Of a stretch of DNA of 64,000 bases, positions 1 through 11,196 are shown in pieces (within the stretch, counting starts at the first letter, position 1; each line of letters opens with the position of its first letter). The notes beneath the pieces are model-generated. The model was not told where the DNA came from and made no database searches. It saw only the letters and a list, made by a program, of their open reading frames with translations. The DNA is from Benincasa hispida (Eukaryota > Streptophyta > Magnoliopsida > Cucurbitales > Cucurbitaceae). The position numbers and the translations under genes are program-made. The DNA is taken from positions 37,055,589 through 37,119,588 of the forward strand of contig NC_052349.1 in NCBI RefSeq assembly GCF_009727055.1. Reading direction: 5' to 3'.

Positions 1-504
1 AAAAGAGAGAGATCACTTGCAGGCAGCTACGGAATGCGTCGGCATCCTCTTCTTCATACTCTTCATCAAACTTTTCTTCTTCAATCAAATTCAAGTCATC
101 TTCCGAATCTGGCAGGTCTTCCTGATTTCCTGGCACGAAATTATTATAATTCGAGCTTCTGTCCATTTATGCTCAAAGTGATCTCGCTCTTGTGCACATC
201 AATTTGAGCACGACTCGTTGATTGGAAAGGTCGCCCCAAAATGATGGCACATCTTTTTCGGCCTCATAATCTAGGATGATGAAGTCAGCTGACAAAATAA
301 ATTTATGAATCGTGAATCAACACGTCCTTCACCTTACCCTCTGGATGAACAGAGATCTGTGGGCTAGTTGGAGAGTCACGGATGTGCGTACAAGTTGCCC
401 CACATTTAATTGTCGAAAGATTGACAGCGACATCAAATTTATGCTTGCCCCCAAGTCACACACGGCTTGCTCAATATAGAGTCCTCCTATGGAGCAAGGA
501 TTAG
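1..504 (-). pseudogene. Ty3/gypsy (Athila/Tat-type) protease fragment
   Basis: Minus-strand remnant of the aspartic protease region of a gypsy polyprotein. It aligns by eye, in the same order, with the better preserved protease of the element at 59880-60419: the segment around the CDLGAS active-site motif near 440-470, the REGION reading ILG(R/Q)PF, and the following AQIDVHKSEITLSINGQK stretch near 150-215. Several stops and frameshifts interrupt it, so no long reading frame remains. The fragment is joined abruptly to copia sequence of the opposite orientation near 505. The left end is cut by the window edge. Family assignment is firm; the exact right boundary is good to about ten bases. Confidence 0.75.
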
Positions 505-776
505 AGTCATGGACTTGAAATGGAATCTATGTATTTCAATTCTATCTGGGATCTTGTAGATCAACTTGAAGGGGTAAAACCCATTGGTTGCAAAGAATCT
601 ACAAGAGAAAATGAGACCAGCGGGTAAGGTACAGACCTACAAAGCTACACTTCTGGCAAAAGGGTTTACCTAAAGAGAGAGGGTAGATTTTGAAGAAACC
701 TTCTTCTTTAGTTTCCATGATAAATTCTATTAGAATACTCTTGTCCATAGCCACATTTTATGATTATGAAATATGT

Positions 777-2491
777 TGATGCTTAGATTTATGAGGTGTG
801 GAAAATATGTATGATATGTATTGATGGATAGCGTTGTGCACTCAAATTTCCCCAGCGGAATCCAAGTGTAATTCCTCTAAGTTTCCTGGTAAGTCCAGGG
901 TCGAACATAGGGACTTGTGAAAATAGTTGCGTTTGGAATTTTTATGAAAACTTGCAGTAGCTAGTGAAATAAACAAGTGTTGGGTGGTTGTTGCGTTGAT
1001 GAAATAATAATAAATGCAGCAGAGTTTGAAAAGAGTTGGTAAACGGGAAATACGATGAATATTCGGGAACGGATTGAGAAGGGTTTCGGCTAAACACTCC
1101 CTAGGATGCATTCATGCTTTGCGATCGTGCAACATGCATACAATAGTAAACCACCTCTTGGCATGAATGCCACGGCTTCTATGGCGAGAACGTATGCGAT
1201 AAGTCTATAGGGTTTATACATAAACCACTATCTCTATTTATGCGATGACAACATGACATTACACACAAATATGTGACCAAATAATATCATTATTATTCCT
1301 AGGATGCATGTGATGCAAGTTGAAAAACAAAGCTTATCTCTAAGTCCATATCTCTTTGTTTATGCAAGACTAATCTTGCTATTTCAAGACTAGATTCTTA
1401 CCTAGCTCTCTCGAGACATTAGGTTCTTTCTTTAGATTCTTTCTCGAGTAACTCTAAAGGGGTAATTTGCACAACATAAAACAAGACAATCGCAAGCAAT
1501 GAACTTCCTAGATCATGTTAAGCTTAGTTCCTCTCAACCCATTCAACTAGTTTAGCTATTCATGCGTATTAAGAGAGTGAGCAGATGTAGAAATAGAACT
1601 TCCATTGAATAGATATAAGATGAAGTACAGAATAACAATGCAAGTATAGTAAAGAGCCTGAAGTAATTTCTTGCCATCAGGCGTTACACTGTTCTACTCA
1701 TGCTCTAAAGATATTCTCGCTTTTGCGAGAGTCAACCCGCTTTCTACTCTTACACCCCAAGGTTCTATCTCGAGCCGCCTTGGATGATCTCCGGGCTCAC
1801 CACTCTTCTTTAGCTCCAGTGTAAAATGGAAAAAGAAAACTATGAACAAAGGTGTGAACTTGTAAAGTGATGTGAACTAATCGACTGCTTAATCTGTTTC
1901 TGAAGAATGCACTTGGTATTTATAGGGCATCAGAGGTGAAAGGTGGCTTAGTAATCGACTGCTTAACTCTGTTTCTGAAGAATGCACTTGGTATTTATAG
2001 GGCATCAGAGGTGAAAGCGGCTTCTCTCTCCTGGTTGTCAGATGGAACAACTTTAATTCCTGATTGATGCGCCGGATAATTGTCACCCATAAAGCTGGAT
2101 GTACTTTGTGACCGTTATCGGCTGTCAACTTAATTTGGATCGACTGCCGTCAGCTTTCTGTCCCATCGATCTTAATTGTCCTTTCATCCGAATGCGTCCA
2201 CCATGTTGCGGTGATTCTTCTTAGGTGAATTTTTGCGAGCACGATCAACACAAAGTCTTGCGGTTAAGTTGCGCTCGACTAATGTATTCCTATGATCGCA
2301 TTCTTTGCATTGTGTTAATGCATTATTCTGCACAAAATATAAAGGTCAACTGCTCTAATGCATTGGACGCATGCAATTGCAATATTATAGAATTTATGCT
2401 TAATCGACGCAATTTAACATATTTCATCAATGCAATCCAACATTGTTTAAGGATTTAGCACTATGATAACGTGCATTTCTGCAAGTTATCA
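777..2491 (-). mobile_element. Solo LTR of the F gypsy family, inserted in copia RT
   Basis: A 1715-bp LTR on the minus strand, starting TGATAACTTGC (at 2491) and ending AAGCATCA (at 777). It is homologous over its length to the LTRs at 45059-46733, 52006-53678 and 53684-55321. No internal sequence accompanies it, so it is a solo LTR, the usual product of recombination between two LTRs. The flanks are tATGT (772-776) and gATGT (2492-2496), an imperfect five-base target duplication. It splits the copia reverse transcriptase. A TATA-like box on the minus strand lies at about 1915-1927. Confidence 0.82.
1879..2026. repeat. Tandem duplication of about 74 bp within the solo LTR
   Basis: Two adjacent near-identical units, about 1879-1952 and 1953-2026, each containing AATCGACTGCTTAA and the TATA-like segment GGTATTTATAGGGCATC. 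The other F-family LTRs in the window have one unit only, so the duplication belongs to this copy and doubles its putative core promoter. Confidence 0.8.
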
Positions 2492-3862
2492 GATGTCAAG
2501 ATAGCTTTTCTGAATGGCTATCTTGAAGAGAGTATCTATATGTCTCAACCAAAAGGGTTTATACACTAGGGTCAAGAGAAAAAGGTTTGCAAGCTTAATC
2601 GATCCATTTATGGATTAAAACAAGCTTTTAGATCCTGGAATATGAGATTTAATGCTGCGATCAAATCTTATGGCTTTGAATAAAATGTTGACGAACCCTG
2701 TGTATACAAGAAAATCATAAAAAAAAATGTCGCTTTTCTTGTGTTGTATGTTGATAATATTCTACTAATTGGGAATGAGGTAGAATATCTAGCTGACGTT
2801 AAGCGATGGCTGGCTTCACAATTCCAAATGAAATATTTGGGAGAAGCACAGTATGTTCTTGGAATCCAAATAGTTCGAAATCGTAAAAACAGAACATTGG
2901 CATTATCTCAAGCATCTTATATAGACAAGATGTTGTCTAGGTATAAAATGCAAAATTCCAAGAAAGGATTTTTACCTTTCAGACATGGAATTCACTTGTC
3001 TAAGGAATAGAGTCCTAAGACATCTCAAGAGGTTAAGGGGATGAATCAAATTCCATATGCATCTGCAGTTAGGAGTTTGATGTATGCAATATTGTGTACT
3101 CATCCCGATATATGCTATGCCGTGGAATTGTCAGCAGAGTTCTGTCTAAACCTGGTCATGATCATTGGACTGCTGTTAAAAACTTTCTCAAGTATCTTTG
3201 AAGAACAAGAGATTATATGCTCGTGTATGGTGCTAAGGATCTGATCCTTACTGGATACACTGATTCTGACTTTCAGATCGATATTGATTCGAGGAAATCA
3301 ACATTGGGGTCAGTATTCATTCTAAACGAAGGAGCAATTGTGTGAAGAAGCAACAAGTAGAGTTGTATTGCTGACCCCACAATGGAAGCTGAGTATGTAG
3401 CTACAAGTGAAGTAGCAACACAAGCAGTATGGCTCAGAAAGTTCCTGACAGATTTGGAAGTAGTTCCTAATATGCACCTGCCTGTCACTCTCTATTGTGA
3501 CAACAGTGGAGCAGTTGCAAATTCAAAGGAACCACGAAGCCATAAAAGGGGAAAGCATATCGAACAAAAGTACCATCTCATCAGGGAGATTGTACATCGA
3601 GAAGACATCACCGTCAACCAGATTGCTTCCCAAGAAAACTTAGCTGATCCATTTACGAAGGCTCTCTCGGCTAAAGTGTTCGAGGGTCATCTAGTATGAT
3701 TAGGTCTATGAGTTTTGTATCACTAGGGAAGGTGGGAGAATTTATGGGTATTTTAATGCCCTAGTTTATTGTATTTTTACATTTTATTCTCTCCTTGTAA
3801 ACTCAACATTGTATATATTTGTATATATTGATCCACTGGGGTTTTAGGCTAAGTAGGAGTAT

Positions 3863-5706
3863 TGTTGGGTTTTATGTCCTAAAACTCATAGTTTGTAAAA
3901 TGATAAAAATTTTCTATAATCAATAAACTTATTATTGATTTCATAAATTGTATGAAAAATCCAATAAACTCAAACCCATGACTATTGTATGAGTACTTAA
4001 ACTTTATGTGGAGACATAAGCGTGGATCAGGTTCGAGTAAATAGTCAAAATGATCTATGGTACATGAATAAGGTTGGGTACCTTATTCTGGTAACACCAT
4101 TGGATGCGGCCTACTCTGTAGTTGTTACAAAGAGTTATAAAATGCTACATACAATGTGATCCTAATTCGTACTTGTTATGACATGAGGAGTGAGGGCATC
4201 TTATGCAATAAGTTTGGATAAGATCAAGACCAATAAATAAGTCACTCTTACTTTATAATGTCGTTTACTGTATAATACTAATGATTTCACCTAGATGACC
4301 TACGTAACTCGATCATAATCCTGAGCTAACTATGAACTTTTGTTTATTCGGGATTGCCCTTAGCTTTACATAGGTGAGGGTTGACTCAACAGTGCCGGCT
4401 CAATAAGACTCCTATTTCAGGGGTAAGACCGGATAGATAGTTGGGGACATAGGGTGCAAGTCGGAGTTCGCGCCTACCCGATTTAGGGATAGGTGAAATG
4501 TTGTTCTTTCAAGTACTGAATCCAGGTCTTGAACAAGGGGCCTCACCCTCTCATTGGGCTGAGAGAGTTTGGTTTAGTGATTGGATCACAAACCAGTTGT
4601 TCATTAGAGAATCAGTAGGAACTTGAGGAATAAGACGTAATCTTAGAGGTAAAACAAATATTTGACCTAGCCGTTATTACGAACAACCTGTGAAGGGCTG
4701 ATTATGGTTAAATCATGTGGACATAATATATCTACAATGAGGGGAGTGCAACTATGGGCTTTAGTGGAGTGACCCATTAGTTAACGAATGAGGATTAATC
4801 TGGTGTAATGAGTTTAGCCAATTAATCTCGGATCGTTGGAGCCCATGATTTATAGGTTCGCAAGGTCCCCCTACTAGCTTGTAACGGACTAGCTCTAGAA
4901 TAGCGTGATAAGTTAATTTGAAATGTTCAAATTAGAATTAAGGGAATTAGTAATTATATGAGATATAATTACGTGTTTAATTTGATAATTAAACGGAATA
5001 GGAGAATTTACAGTTAAATATGATTTAAATATATAAAGATGGATGTGTGTAAAAATTAATTTAATATTTGATATTAAATTAATTAGTTTTATTTAAAAAT
5101 TAATTTATGAAATTAATTTCAATTTTCAATTTTTAAAATCACAATGCATTTTGAGAAATCATGTTTTGATTTTTGATAAAATTGGAAAATAGAAAAACAA
5201 AAACACAATATGGAAATGTCATTTTTTCCATTATCCATCTTTACACTTGTTCACACAAATAGCATTCACTTTACCTTGTCTTTCTTCAAGCAGGAGCTGC
5301 AACCGATGCAACTCTTTCCTTTACATGTTGATCTGCAATATATTGAAGAGTTTGGAGTGAAATTCGAGCATGCAATCAAGAGAGAATTTTAGAGAAAATT
5401 CGGGTTGAAGAAAGGGTTCTTCAACAAAATTGTTGCTATGAGCTATTCTCCTTCATCCTTTGATTCAAGTTTGTTTTGAGTCCCACAACTCAATCTAGAG
5501 TACCAAGAGAATAGTGGGGAAGATCTTTAGGTGGTCTGCAATAAGATTTGGAGAAGATTGCAGCTAGAGATCGAGTTTTGAAGAAGTTCTACAAGAGGTA
5601 TGTCTTGAAACTCACTTGTTTTCTACAAGAGCATACTTTATATTTTGCCAAAATTAGTGAATTAGAGTGTTTAGGTGATCCTGATGCTTTCGCTGTTGCT
5701 GACACA
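3863..5706 (+). mobile_element. Copia 3' LTR (C family)
   Basis: Begins TGTTGGGTTTTATGTCC directly after the purine-rich tract that ends the copia at 505-3862. It matches, in inverse orientation, the LTR at 6778-8704, and directly those at 13282 and 22770. The 3' end is decayed: the family end of the type CTTCCGCT...TAACA is here CTTTCGCTGTTGCTGACACA, so the boundary near 5706 is approximate. Small reading frames at 5210-5392 and 5548-5736 lie inside it and are not genes. Confidence 0.82.
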
Positions 5707-6164
5707 ATCCTTCAATTATTAATTATGATGCGGTGAATTTATCCCCTCCACAATTTTATTTCTTCATGCATCTTATTACACATTAACAATTGCCGAATCT
5801 CTACCAATTCTCATAGTTAAACTTCCATTGCTCAATCTGTTTAGTTAGGAGTAGGAGTAGTGCATAATCCATTAACTTCTATCTTTTTACTTTTATTCAT
5901 CGCCTCAAATGCATTACTTCCCAAACATTATTGAGTTAGAAGTCCCTGTGTTCGACCTCGGATCATCCCGAGAAACTTGTGCTTTCGTTATACTTGGCGA
6001 GAAAGTAAGAAAACTATTGGCAGGAACACATGGTCATCGCATACGAGCTTAATGCATATTTCATATTTTCCAGTCCAACGCATGACCGTCGACGCATGGT
6101 GATTAACGCATAACATAAGACAAGCATATTTATTTTCCTCTCCCTTTTCTAACCATCACATACT
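5707..6164. other. Unassigned non-coding sequence, probable LTR debris
   Basis: About 460 bp without a plausible reading frame. The phrase CCCTGTGTTCGACCTCGGATC near 5952-5972 resembles the GGTCGAACACAGGGAC segment of the F-family LTRs read on the opposite strand, so a decayed gypsy LTR is possible. The boundaries cannot be fixed by eye. Confidence 0.4.
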
Positions 6165-6777
6165 GATATGGTTTTTCGGACCACTCAAATTGCTCCAAAA
6201 TGGGCCTGAACAGCTTGAACCGAACATGAACTTACTAAACCGGACCAGCCAAAACCCTTTTAAAGTTGAACCGAACAGAATTTGAAGAAAACTGGTCAAT
6301 CCGGTCAATCCTCGATGGTCCTCGTTCAGTCAATGGGTCAAACTCGTCAAGTCGGTTTAAAAAAAAATTGCTCGCTCGTTGGTTCAGTTGATACTCGTCA
6401 CTCGATGGCTGGTAGGTTGAAAAACTCGATCCTCGCTCAACTATGAGCAGCGTCACGACGCTCAAGGGCAGCGTTGCAACACTGCCTGGACAGAAGCTCA
6501 CGATCCAGTTTTCTGCAAGTCGGCCTTCTTCACTTCTTTCTTCAATTACAACTTAATTTCAACTCTAATGACTCCAAATAAATTACAGACTCTTGAGCAC
6601 ACAAATAAGCTCATCAAATAACAACCAATTAGAAATTTAACTAAGGAATCAAAGAGAGTTTAAATGCCAAATCTCAAAAACTATATCAGTACCCCATTTT
6701 CATATATCTCATTAAAAAACACCCACCACACCAAAATTCAACCATATTGAATGCTTAAAAGATGCCCTGATACCAAT
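6165..6777 (-). mobile_element. Copia 5' leader with primer-binding site (minus)
   Basis: Untranslated leader of a minus-strand copia, matching in content the leaders at 60755-61702 and, inverted, 39414-40080. The primer-binding site lies just inside the LTR at about 6765-6777: the minus strand reads ATTGGTATCAGGGC, complementary to initiator methionine tRNA with one change from the usual TGGTATCAGAGC. Further left is sequence with GAACCGGTC-type words and a short palindromic motif AGCGTCACGACGCT (6449-6462). Gag and pol are missing. The reading frame at 6235-6501 is not considered a protein. Confidence 0.7.
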
Positions 6778-8704
6778 TGTTAGAGTATACTAGCAAGTAG
6801 CGGAAGTAACAAGGATCAATAAGCATTCTAATTCATTAATTTTGGCTATAAATTAAGCATGCTCATAAACTAATAAGAGGGTTTCATGACATACCTTTGT
6901 AGAACCACTTGAATCTCGAATTCAGTTACAAGTCTTCTCCAAATCTACTTGTGAACCACCTTAAGGCCTCTCATATTATTCTCTTGGAGCCTTAAATGTA
7001 GTTGTGGGACTCAAAATAAGTTGAATAAAGGGAATTTTGAGAACAAGCACATTGTTGTAACTTGAAGAACACATTCTTCAACTTCTCAAGCTTTCCAGCA
7101 AAAACTCGTGAAGTGTATAAGTTTGCATGCCCAATTTCCACTTCAATCTTTTCTATTTATTACAGGACTATCATGCAATGAAGATTTTTGCATGAAGAGC
7201 AGCTCATGCTTGAAAATTTGACTCAATCAAATTGGTGGGAAATGAGTGAGCTACTACAAATAAGAAAGTGGAGATCTTCCACTTTTTCCAATTTTCAAGT
7301 TTTCAATTTTGATTTATAAATTGATTTCCAAAATCATTTTTTTTAAATTGATAACATTATTAATTTTGCAAAATTAATTCATTAATTAATTTTCTAATAA
7401 AATTAATAATAATTAAGTAAACAATTTAATTAATTCAATTAATTTAATATCAAATATAAATTAATTTAACACTAATTTCTCCATCATGAATCCTTATTCA
7501 TGAATTTAATATTTAAATCATATTTAAATATTAATTGATTCTCCAATTTCGTTTAATTCCAAAATTTAACACGTAATTATATCACATATAATTACTATTT
7601 TCTTTAATTCTAATTTGAACATTTCAAATTAACTTATCATGCTACTCTAAGGCTAATCCATTTACGAGCTAGTAGGGGGACCTCTTAGACCTACAGATCA
7701 TGGGCTCCAACGATCCGAGATTAATTGGCTAAACTCTTTTCACCGAATTAACCCCCATTCGTTAACTAATGAGTCACTCCACTAAAGCTCATAGTTGCAC
7801 TTCCCTCACTATAGATATATTATGTCCACTCGATTTAATTATTATTAGTAAGTTAACCCTTCACAGGTTGTTCGTAATAACGGTTGGGTCAAATGTTTGT
7901 TTTACCCCCGAGATAACCTCTTGTTCCTTAAATCCCACTGATCCTCTAATGATCAATTGGTTTGTGATCCAATCAACAAACCGAGTCTCATTCGAGCCAA
8001 TGGGAGGGTGGGGCCCTTTGTTCAAGACCCAGAGTCAGCACTTAAAGGAACAACCTCTCTACTATCCCTAAAACGAGTAGGAGTGAAATCCATCTTGCAC
8101 CCTATGTTTCCAGCTATCTACCCGTTCTTACCCCTGATATGGAGGTTTATTGAGTCGGCGCTGTTAAGCCAACCATCACTTATGCAAATCTAAGGATAAT
8201 CCTGAATAAACAGGAGTTCATAGTTAGATTAGGATTAGGGTCAAGTTACCTAGGTCATCGTTTTGAAATAGTCAGTCTTAAATAGTAAACAACGTTATAA
8301 AGTAAGAGTGATTATTTTCATGGTTCGATCATGTACAAACCCATTGCATAGGACGCCCCCACTCCTCATGTCATAATATGTACGAATTAGGATCACATCG
8401 TCTGTAGCACTTTACAACTCCTTGTAACAACTACAGAGTGAGCTGCATCCAATAGTGTTACCAGAATAAGACACCCAATCTTATTCATATACTATAGATC
8501 ATTTTGACTATTTACTCGAACCCGATCCAGTTTTATGTCTCCACATAAAGTTCAAGTACTCATGTAATAGTCATGGATCTTTTAGTTTATTAGATTTATT
8601 TCTAAACGAAATAAGCAATTCATATTTTCAATAATAACTTATTGAATTTTCAGAAAAAGTTTTATTGTTTACATACCACGAGTCTTAGGACATAAAACCC
8701 AACA
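6778..8704 (-). mobile_element. Copia 5' LTR (C family), complete
   Basis: A 1927-bp LTR. On the plus strand it runs from TGTTAGAGTATACTAGC (6778) to CATAAAACCCAACA (8704), so on its own strand it has the usual TG...CA ends. It lies against the tRNA-Met primer-binding site on its left, which makes it the 5' LTR of the minus-strand element. It is the best complete example of the C-family LTR in the window and was used to judge the others. The reading frames at 7769-8193 are LTR sequence and not genes. Confidence 0.88.
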
Positions 8705-9350
8705 CATTTATGATGCCATGAAACTTTTGGAGGAATATTATTCTCTTTGCTCCATAGACAAATATGATGAAATTGATAACATTGTTGATTCCATGTTGTA
8801 CAAAAGTTATAATTGTTTGGTAGCCCCTTCCATTCAATATGGTTTTGATTTGATTACACATAATTATTCTCATGCATCTCTTCACTTTTGCAGCCACTTT
8901 AATTCAAATAAAAAACATGTTTCTCATTCTTCACTTCACTTCTCTAAAAAGAATGAATCTTCTTCAAAAGATGATAATGATAATTCTTTCAACAAATTTT
9001 TTCTGCCAAAATATAAATACTTTTAAAGTAGATTCAAATTTTCAAAAAAAAATTTGTTTATGTGAAAAACTTTGAACTAATAATTCAAATTCAAAATTTG
9101 TTTATAATACCAAAAACAAAAACAAAGCTTCTAATCTTTGCTCTATTTTCAATGTGCGGGTAAAAGGGATTGAGCCCAAAGCTCTTTCATATTCAAAGAA
9201 GAGTAAGAACTTTGGAAGTTGTTCCAAAAACCCCAAGAAACAAAAATCTAAAACGACCGAAAATTTTGATGTTCCCTGAAAAACATAAAAATCTTCAAGG
9301 TGAATGGGCACGGACTCAAAATCTGTAATGAAGGACATGTAAACCAAGTC
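8705..9350 (+). pseudogene. Decayed gypsy pol tail, with an unidentified frame
   Basis: The right part (about 9265-9340) translates, allowing a frameshift, to IKIFKVNGHGLK, the word that ends the integrase of Tat/Athila-type gypsy polyproteins (compare FKVNGQRVK in the element at 56640). The left part holds an open frame at 8718-9026 of 102 codons, rich in Ser, Asn and Lys, which I do not recognise; it may be frame-shifted pol. The region is followed by a typical gypsy 3' non-coding stretch, supporting a plus-strand element whose 5' part is lost. Confidence 0.5.
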
Positions 9351-11196
9351 TAATTGGACTTTTGTTTGACTAATTCCTCATATATACGACACCTCACTTT
9401 GCCAACGTCGAGCAAAGGATGCTAAAAATTTGCAAAGTCTGGACAAATTTTCTTGTTTCCTTTTTCATTTTTCTTTACTCTTTCTTTCTTTCTTATTTTT
9501 TGTTTTTGCATATTTTTTACTAATAAATAGAATAATTGATTTTTTTCCTTTGCAAGTTATCAAATAAAAAAAAGAAAAAGAAAAAGAAGCTCTCTAGGAA
9601 AAACAAAACAAAAGCAAGGAAATTCCCTCTCAAGTAAATAAATGATCAACAAAAACCAGGGAAGTTTCTCTCTACATTCCTTCCTTTTTATTTCTTGAAC
9701 TCATTTGCTTATTCTAAGCATTGAGGACAATGTTCCATCTTTAAGTTGGGGGTGGGTAACATTGCATGGTGTTGGTATTCTTCATGATATTCTTTACTTT
9801 GTAAAAATGAGCCTCACTGGAAATTTTTGCTTTATAATGATCTATATAGAATCATAAATGCATCTCTGGAATCTTTGAGCATCTGAGCTCGGGTTAATAG
9901 ATTATTGATTAGTTAGACTGATTACATAGATTCCGTGTCTCTGATCTGACATATCTGAATAAATTTGAGGCTATGATTCATCTTGATAGCACAATTTTGA
10001 TTCTTTTAAAAAAACATATCTATTGAATTTTTATGCTCCAAAAGATCATTTTCTTTGAATGCAATAAATTCATGATTGTATAAATGCATGTTTGAACATT
10101 CAAGAATTTCATCAACTTGGTTCTATGCATCATTTGTTTTTACACAAACTCTTGATTCTTATCAATGAAACTTTCATGACACACTCTTTCTAATAAAGAT
10201 ACAAACAAAATTTTAGGCCTTTTAAAATTTTGTAACAAAATTTTGAAAAACTATTTTAAAAGAAACTTTCTTTTCCTTTTAATTTCATAAAAAAACGAAT
10301 ATTTAGCTTTTTATATTTATTTAGAATCTTAAAAATCTTAGAAATTTCATATCTACTTAATTTACTTTGTCACCCTGATAGGATAAATGTTAGTCTAAGA
10401 ACAACCATCTTGTTTTAGAAGTAAGTCTAGGCAAAGAGGATAAAATAGGTTCTTAAAAAAAAAAAAAAAAAAAAAGGAGAAGAAAAGAAAAAGTTGTTAG
10501 CATAAAAAAAAAGAGTTATTAAAGTAAGCTTGCGAGTTAACAAAAGACTTTCACTAACGTGTGTGTGCATGGATAGAGGTGAAAAGAGCTTCCTTCATTG
10601 TGTTTCTATTAGAGCCGGTGAGAAAAGAGTGATAGGTTCCCGGCAGTGCAAGTATGAAAGCTATCCCTTTATGTAAAAGAAATGCTAATTACATTTTGTG
10701 TGCATGAGTTTAAAAAAGCACCCTTGCCTTACAATTGCTTCTCTCCAATGCAATTTAGGTATATCTTACACCAATAACCGGACCAGTGTAGGATAAAGAG
10801 AAATTGAAAGTTGGATGTCTCATTTCTATTAGTTTAGGCCTTTAAGTAAACTAAAACTAGGTACTTTTCTTTTACGATTTTGCAAGAAAACGACTTTTTA
10901 TTTTCAAAATAAGCTTCAACCTTCTGTTAGAAAAACTTTAAATTTCTAAATGCTTTCTTATATCCTTATTTCCTTGATTATTGAGAAATGAGATGAGAAT
11001 CAATTCATTGTGTAAGAAAATTGAATGTATTGACAATTTGAATGTGAAGATGAAAATATTGCAACTTGTATAATCAATTTTGAATAAATGAATGAAACTT
11101 TGAATAAAAAATAAACAATAAAATTTTGATTGATTTAGTGCATAATTCTAGTTTTCAACTTGTTTGGGACGATCAAGACTTAAGTTGGAGGTTTTT
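9351..11196 (+). mobile_element. 3' non-coding region of a Tat/Athila-like gypsy
   Basis: About 1.8 kb with no plausible gene between the pol tail and the LTR at 11197. It contains CATTGAGGACAATGTTCC followed by AAGTTGGGGGTGG (9717-9756), a purine-rich tract of the kind found after pol in Tat/Athila elements. A second purine-rich stretch, AAGTTGGAGG (11182-11191), stands just before the LTR. A run of about 22 A residues lies at 10454-10475. The long untranslated 3' region is usual for these lineages. Confidence 0.6.

Larger units (their letters stand above)
505..3863 (+). pseudogene. Ty1/copia pol 3' half (RT and RNase H), disrupted
   Basis: Degenerate reverse transcriptase and RNase H of a copia element, aligning by eye with 43440-44963. 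The RT amino end (about 505-776) is separated from the rest (2492 onward) by a solo gypsy LTR. Downstream are DVKIAFLNGYLEESIYMSQP (about 2493), YGLKQ, and the catalytic box at 2747-2758, which reads YVDN instead of YVDD, so the second aspartate is lost. RNase H follows with YTDSDF near 3255, MEAEYVA near 3382, LYCDNSGA near 3493 and the usual tail DPFTKAL near 3645. In-frame stops occur at several places, including after position 3005. A purine-rich tract (3850-3862) precedes the 3' LTR at 3863. The element cannot encode a working polyprotein. Confidence 0.85.

Noticed and set aside
842..1111. Minus-strand frame of 89 codons, repeated at 45016-45384 and 52146-52331
   Set aside because: It recurs because the F-family LTR recurs. 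The frames differ in length and reading between copies, as expected for non-coding LTR sequence.
8718..9026. Plus-strand frame of 102 codons as a host gene
   Set aside because: Low-complexity composition, no known domain, and placed between a copia LTR and gypsy pol debris. It is kept only as an unidentified part of the decayed element.
10454..10475. A-run as the tail of a LINE or SINE
   Set aside because: It is internal to the 3' region of a gypsy element. No RNA polymerase III boxes, LINE frame or flanking duplication was seen.
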